NCBI GenBank assembly: GCA_019218445.1
Contig: JAHUUM010000002.1
Span: 62,001 to 126,000 of the forward strand
Reading direction: 5' to 3'
Source: Weeksellaceae bacterium TAE3-ERU29
Lineage (GTDB): Bacteria; Bacteroidota; Bacteroidia; Flavobacteriales; Weeksellaceae
Length of the DNA stretch: 64,000 bases
Below, one piece after another: positions 60,813-64,000 of the stretch (position 1 is the first letter of the stretch; each line of letters starts with the position of its first letter). The notes under the pieces were generated by a model, which saw only the letters and a list, made by a program, of their open reading frames with translations, was not told where the DNA came from and made no database searches. The translations under genes and the position numbers were made by a program.

Positions 60813-61787
60813 TTACCTTAAGCCTCTCTCTAAGTCTTCTTTTGTTTTCTTCTTCATCTCCTCTCCTATTATATTAGCTGCAGAAAAAGAAGCTACCATA
60901 TTGTTCAACATATCTCCGGCGGCACTTGGTGAATTTGGTAACAAAATCAGGTTAGATTTATTAGTTGTTCCCATGGCAGTTAATGTATCATAGTGTTGAG
61001 TTACAACGATCAAAGCAGAGGCTTCCTGAGAATTTATACCTACTTTGTTTAAGACATTTACAGATTCCTCTAATCCTTTTGCAATTTCTCTACGTTGATC
61101 TGCAATACCTTGTCCTTGCAATCTCTTACTTTCTGCTTCAGCTTTTGCTTTTTCTACAATTAATATACGCTGAGCATCCCCTTCATATTGAGCTGCAACC
61201 TTTTCCCTTTCAGATGCGTTAATTCTGTTCATTGCATGTTTTACTTGCTCATCAGGGTCAATATCTGTAACCAATGTTTTTATAATATCATAACCATAAT
61301 CGTTCATTGCCTCTTGCAATTCTGCTTTTACAGCAATTGCAATATCATCTTTTTTCTCAAAAACATCATCCAATCTAAGTTTTGGAACTTCTGCACGCAC
61401 CACATCAAAAATGTAAGATGTAATCTGTGCTTGTGGATTATCTAATTTATAAAAGGCATCATACACCTTATCTTTTATCACTAAATATTGTGTAGATACT
61501 TTTAATTTCACGAAAACATCATCTTTTGTTTTAGTTTCTACTACAACATCTAACTGCTGAATTTTCAATGAAATTCTTCCTGCAATTTGGTCTATAAAAG
61601 GGATTTTTAAATTAAATCCTGAGCTTCTAACACTATGAAATTTCCCTAATCTCTCTACAACAACAGCAGTTTGTTGCTTTACAATAAACCATAATCCGAA
61701 AAAACTTAGGATAATAATTCCTAATATAATAAACATTCCGGCTGAGCCTAAGAGGAAATCAAGTCCCTCGATAAATTTTATTTCCAT
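60813..61787 (-). CDS. SPFH-domain (stomatin/QmcA-like) membrane protein
   Basis: A 324-residue protein. It has one N-terminal membrane segment (LGSAGMFIILGIIILSFFGL), then an SPFH domain (AVVVERLGKFHSVRSSGFNL, FIDQIAGRISLKIQQLDV) and a helical region rich in Ala/Lys/Glu (ASEREKVAAQYEGDAQRILI, VEKAKAEAESKRLQGQG). This forms the band-7 coiled coil. Such proteins make oligomeric rings that organise membrane microdomains and hold proteases such as FtsH. It begins 16 bases after the SufT-like gene stop, in one operon with it and formate-THF ligase. Confidence 0.92.
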   Translation of the reverse strand: MEIKFIEGLDFLLGSAGMFIILGIIILSFFGLWFIVKQQTAVVVERLGKFHSVRSSGFNLKIPFIDQIAGRISLKIQQLDVVVETKTKDDVFVKLKVSTQYLVIKDKVYDAFYKLDNPQAQITSYIFDVVRAEVPKLRLDDVFEKKDDIAIAVKAELQEAMNDYGYDIIKTLVTDIDPDEQVKHAMNRINASEREKVAAQYEGDAQRILIVEKAKAEAESKRLQGQGIADQRREIAKGLEESVNVLNKVGINSQEASALIVVTQHYDTLTAMGTTNKSNLILLPNSPSAAGDMLNNMVASFSAANIIGEEMKKKTKEDLERGLR

Positions 61788-61803
61788 AATTAATTTTCTA
61801 TTT

Positions 61804-62130
61804 TTATAACATTCCTAATTCAAACTTAGCTTCCTCGCTCATTAAATCTTGTGACCAAGGCGGATCAAAAGTTATTTGTACTGTTGCCTTTTCTATGCCT
61901 TCAATCCCTCCGATTTTCTCCTCTACCTCTGCCGGCAAAGATTCAGCTACCGGACAATTAGGCGTGGTAAGCGTCATTAAAATTTTAGCTTCTCCCGCTG
62001 TACTTACGTGAGCATCGTAAATTAATCCTAACTCATATATATCTACAGGAATTTCAGGGTCAAAGATATTTTTAAATACTTTTACCATTTCCTCTCCTAA
62101 ATCCCTAATTTGTTCGTTTGTTAATTCCAT
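61804..62130 (-). CDS. SufT-like DUF59 (MIP18) Fe-S assembly protein
   Basis: A 108-residue MIP18/DUF59 protein. FDPEIPVDIYELGLIYD and ILMTLTTPNCPVAESLPAEV, with the conserved Cys in PNCPVAES, plus ITFDPPWSQDLMSEEAKFEL at the end, match SufT-type proteins. They help mature Fe-S proteins. The gene lies between formate-THF ligase and the SPFH gene on the same strand; the cysteine desulfurase at 25945 is elsewhere. The operon neighbours do not clarify the client. Confidence 0.9.
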   Translation of the reverse strand: MELTNEQIRDLGEEMVKVFKNIFDPEIPVDIYELGLIYDAHVSTAGEAKILMTLTTPNCPVAESLPAEVEEKIGGIEGIEKATVQITFDPPWSQDLMSEEAKFELGML

Positions 62131-62184
62131 TCTAAATCTTCAATTATTTATTTGCTAATATACAAAGTTTGAAGTTAAAAATTA

Positions 62185-63858
62185 TCAACTTAAACCTGTA
62201 ATTACTCCATTATCATCAATATCCATACCTTCGGCTGCCGGAACAGACGGTAATCCAGGCATACGCATCGCATCTCCTAACATCGGGATAATAAATCCTG
62301 CACCTGCGGCTATTTCAAACTCTCTTACAGTAACTGTAAAATTAGTTGGTCTTCCCAGTTTTTTATCATCATCGGATAAAGATTTCGGCGTTTTCACCAT
62401 ACAAACCGGTAATTTATCAAATCCGTTTTTAATAAGTTCTTTTATTTGTCGTTTAGCCTTTGGTAAATATTTCACTGATTTTGCTCCATAAATCTCAGTT
62501 GCGATTGTATTTATTTTATTTTCTATTTCTTCACTATTATTATATAAAGACTTAAACGGAGTTGTATTCTCATCGGCAATCTCGGCAACAGCTTTTGCTA
62601 AATCTTTCATTCCTTCGCCACCTTCTGCAAAACCTTTTGCAACAATAGCTTTTACATCTTTTTTAGCACATTCTTCAATTATATAATTGAGTTCCTCTTT
62701 GCTGTCATTCGGGAAACTGTTAATTGCAACTACCGGAGTAATTCCAAATTTCTGAACATTTTCTATATGTTTTTCTAAGTTTGGGTATCCTGCTTTTAAT
62801 TTATCTAAATCAGGTGTTTGTAATTCATCTTTCTTTGCTCCTCCGTGATGGCGTAAAGCTCTTACCGTAGCTACAACCACCCCAACAGACGGACTTAACC
62901 CTGCCGAAGTACATTTAATATTTAAGAATTTTTCTGCCCCTAAATCAGCTCCGAACCCTGCTTCTGTAACTACATAATCAGATAATGAAAGTCCCATTTT
63001 AGTCGCGATTACAGTATTTGTTCCTTGAGCAATAGAGGCAAAAGGTCCTCCATGAATAATTGCAGGATTACCTTCTAAAGTCTGAACTAAATTCGGTTTT
63101 ATGGCATCTTTCAATAAAATTGCCATTGCTCCGACTACTTTTAGGTCTTTTGCAAAAACAGGTTTCCCGTCAAAAGTATCGGCTACGTAAATATTACCTA
63201 AGCGTTCTTTTAAATCAGAGAAGTTTTCAGATAAGCAAAGAATTGCCATAATCTCTGATGCCGGTGTAATATTAAATCCATCTTGACGAACTACTCCGTT
63301 GTTATTTCCAACGCCTATAATTATTTCTCTTAAAGTCCTATCGTTCATATCCATTACACGTTTCCAAGTAATGGTTTTCGGGTCGATATTTAAAGAACGT
63401 TTTTTGCTATTTAAATTATTGTCTAATGCTGCTGAAAGTAAGTTATTTGCTTTTTCTATGGCAGAAAAATCACCTGTAAAGTGTAGATTTATATCTTCCA
63501 TCGGGATTACTTGAGCATAACCTCCGCCGGCTGCTCCTCCTTTTATCCCGAATACAGGACCTAAAGAAGGCTCTCTTAAAACAGCAATGGCTTGTTTGCC
63601 GATTTTATTTAATCCGTCAACCAAGCCAATAGAAGTTGTAGTTTTCCCTTCTCCTGCGGGAGTTGGAGTAATCGCAGTCACCAGAATGAGTTTGTTTTGT
63701 TTTATCTTCTCGGGATTAATTAAACTCAAAGGTAATTTTGCTTTATACTTTCCGTACATTTCTAAATCATCTGCCGGAATGTTTAATTTATCTGCAATTT
63801 TCTGAATATGTTGAATTTTTGCATTATTTGCAATTTCAATATCTGTAGGAAATGACAT
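62185..63858 (-). CDS. fhs: Formate-tetrahydrofolate ligase
   Basis: A 557-residue cytoplasmic enzyme that makes 10-formyl-THF from formate, ATP and THF, feeding purine and one-carbon synthesis. The P-loop is TPTPAGEGKTTTSIGL (about 65-80), followed by LREPSLGPVFGIKGGAAGGG and HFTGDFSAIEKANNLLSAAL. C-terminally it has GFIIPMLGDAMRMPGLPSVP, the family's Leu/Pro-rich end. Length matches the family. It heads an apparent operon with the SufT-like and SPFH genes. Confidence 0.97.
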   Translation of the reverse strand: MSFPTDIEIANNAKIQHIQKIADKLNIPADDLEMYGKYKAKLPLSLINPEKIKQNKLILVTAITPTPAGEGKTTTSIGLVDGLNKIGKQAIAVLREPSLGPVFGIKGGAAGGGYAQVIPMEDINLHFTGDFSAIEKANNLLSAALDNNLNSKKRSLNIDPKTITWKRVMDMNDRTLREIIIGVGNNNGVVRQDGFNITPASEIMAILCLSENFSDLKERLGNIYVADTFDGKPVFAKDLKVVGAMAILLKDAIKPNLVQTLEGNPAIIHGGPFASIAQGTNTVIATKMGLSLSDYVVTEAGFGADLGAEKFLNIKCTSAGLSPSVGVVVATVRALRHHGGAKKDELQTPDLDKLKAGYPNLEKHIENVQKFGITPVVAINSFPNDSKEELNYIIEECAKKDVKAIVAKGFAEGGEGMKDLAKAVAEIADENTTPFKSLYNNSEEIENKINTIATEIYGAKSVKYLPKAKRQIKELIKNGFDKLPVCMVKTPKSLSDDDKKLGRPTNFTVTVREFEIAAGAGFIIPMLGDAMRMPGLPSVPAAEGMDIDDNGVITGLS

Positions 63859-63923
63859 AATTATACTATTTTAAATTACTGCCACTAATTTAATAAAAAA
63901 TAGTATTTAAATCTAATTAAAGA

Positions 63924-64000
63924 TTACTTTAATTCTATAAATTCCTCTATACTTAAATCATAACCGCCAATAGCTTTTTTACCACTCGGGTTTTGAGTGA
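63924..64000 (-). CDS. C-terminal end of a gene cut by the window edge
   Basis: The minus strand reads ...TQNPSGKKAIGGYDLSIEEF and IELK, then TAA at 63924-63926. Only 24 codons are visible, so the family cannot be named. The stop is 65 bases upstream of the fhs start, and the gene would run into the same operon direction. Confidence 0.5.
   Translation of the reverse strand, partial: TQNPSGKKAIGGYDLSIEEFIELK

Noticed and set aside
1-64000. CRISPR array, integrase or transposase
   Set aside because: No regularly spaced identical repeats and no such protein family seen in any frame.

Overview
The window is AT-rich chromosomal DNA from a member of the Bacteroidota, most likely class Flavobacteriia. 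The evidence is the recurrent Bacteroidota promoter form (a TAnnTTTG -7 box, often with TTTG about 19 bases upstream), a TonB receptor paired with a DUF4249 lipoprotein, OMP_b-brl_3-type receptors, a SecA without the usual zinc tail and a DnaX without its zinc module. Genus cannot be fixed from what is visible. There is no rRNA, CRISPR array, transposase or integrase.

Layout. 1-5.6 kb: TonB receptor/DUF4249 pair, an FtsE-like ATPase, dapA and a tRNA cluster (Ser-GCT, Pro-TGG, Arg-TCT, Pro-TGG). 5.6-9.3 kb: lipoproteins, an RlpA-like protein, a small outer-membrane barrel and a GNAT gene behind a leader terminator. 9.6-16.4 kb: an accessory stretch with a radical-SAM/DUF4130 DNA-repair pair, an AraC/YceI/monooxygenase cluster holding a membrane-protein gene with an in-frame stop, a Crp-type regulator, a decayed gene resembling the tail of an AlkD-type repair protein, and a 7-alpha-hydroxysteroid-dehydrogenase-like SDR. 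16.5-20 kb: a Hachiman (HamA/HamB) anti-phage system. 20-23 kb: FAD monooxygenase, a DUF6584-like protein and a methyltransferase. 23-28.7 kb: glutathione peroxidase, a SpoU methyltransferase, dnaX read through an A10 slippery run, a cysteine desulfurase and small genes. 28.9-34.5 kb: two tandem receptor genes with near-identical 5' modules but unrelated barrels, each with its own early lesion, then a TetR gene. 34.6-42.8 kb: a DUF1080 lipoprotein, birA, rsfS, ftsH, a fructosamine kinase and a DUF262-HNH-HEPN protein that is probably defensive. 43.3-45.7 kb: priA. 45.8-52.4 kb: an uncharacterised cassette. 52.5-64 kb: housekeeping genes (flavin oxidoreductase, DUF2795, secA, cydAB, M48 protease, stomatin-like protein, SufT-like protein, formate-THF ligase).

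The best candidate for an undescribed system is the 45.9-52.3 kb cassette. It holds four small consecutive proteins, three ending in the same tail (FGDKxML followed by hydrophobics) after different, partly membrane-anchoring N-termini. Next come an AAA+ ATPase, a 767-residue protein with two C-terminal helical repeats, and a DUF6140-like protein. An XRE regulator is transcribed divergently. The whole cassette is bracketed by two copies of an approximately 85-base direct repeat.

Several genes are interrupted: two by in-frame stops or a one-base shift in the receptor pair, one membrane-protein gene by an early stop, dnaX by a homopolymer frameshift, plus one decayed remnant. This suggests ongoing gene loss and phase or slippage effects, or in part sequence errors.
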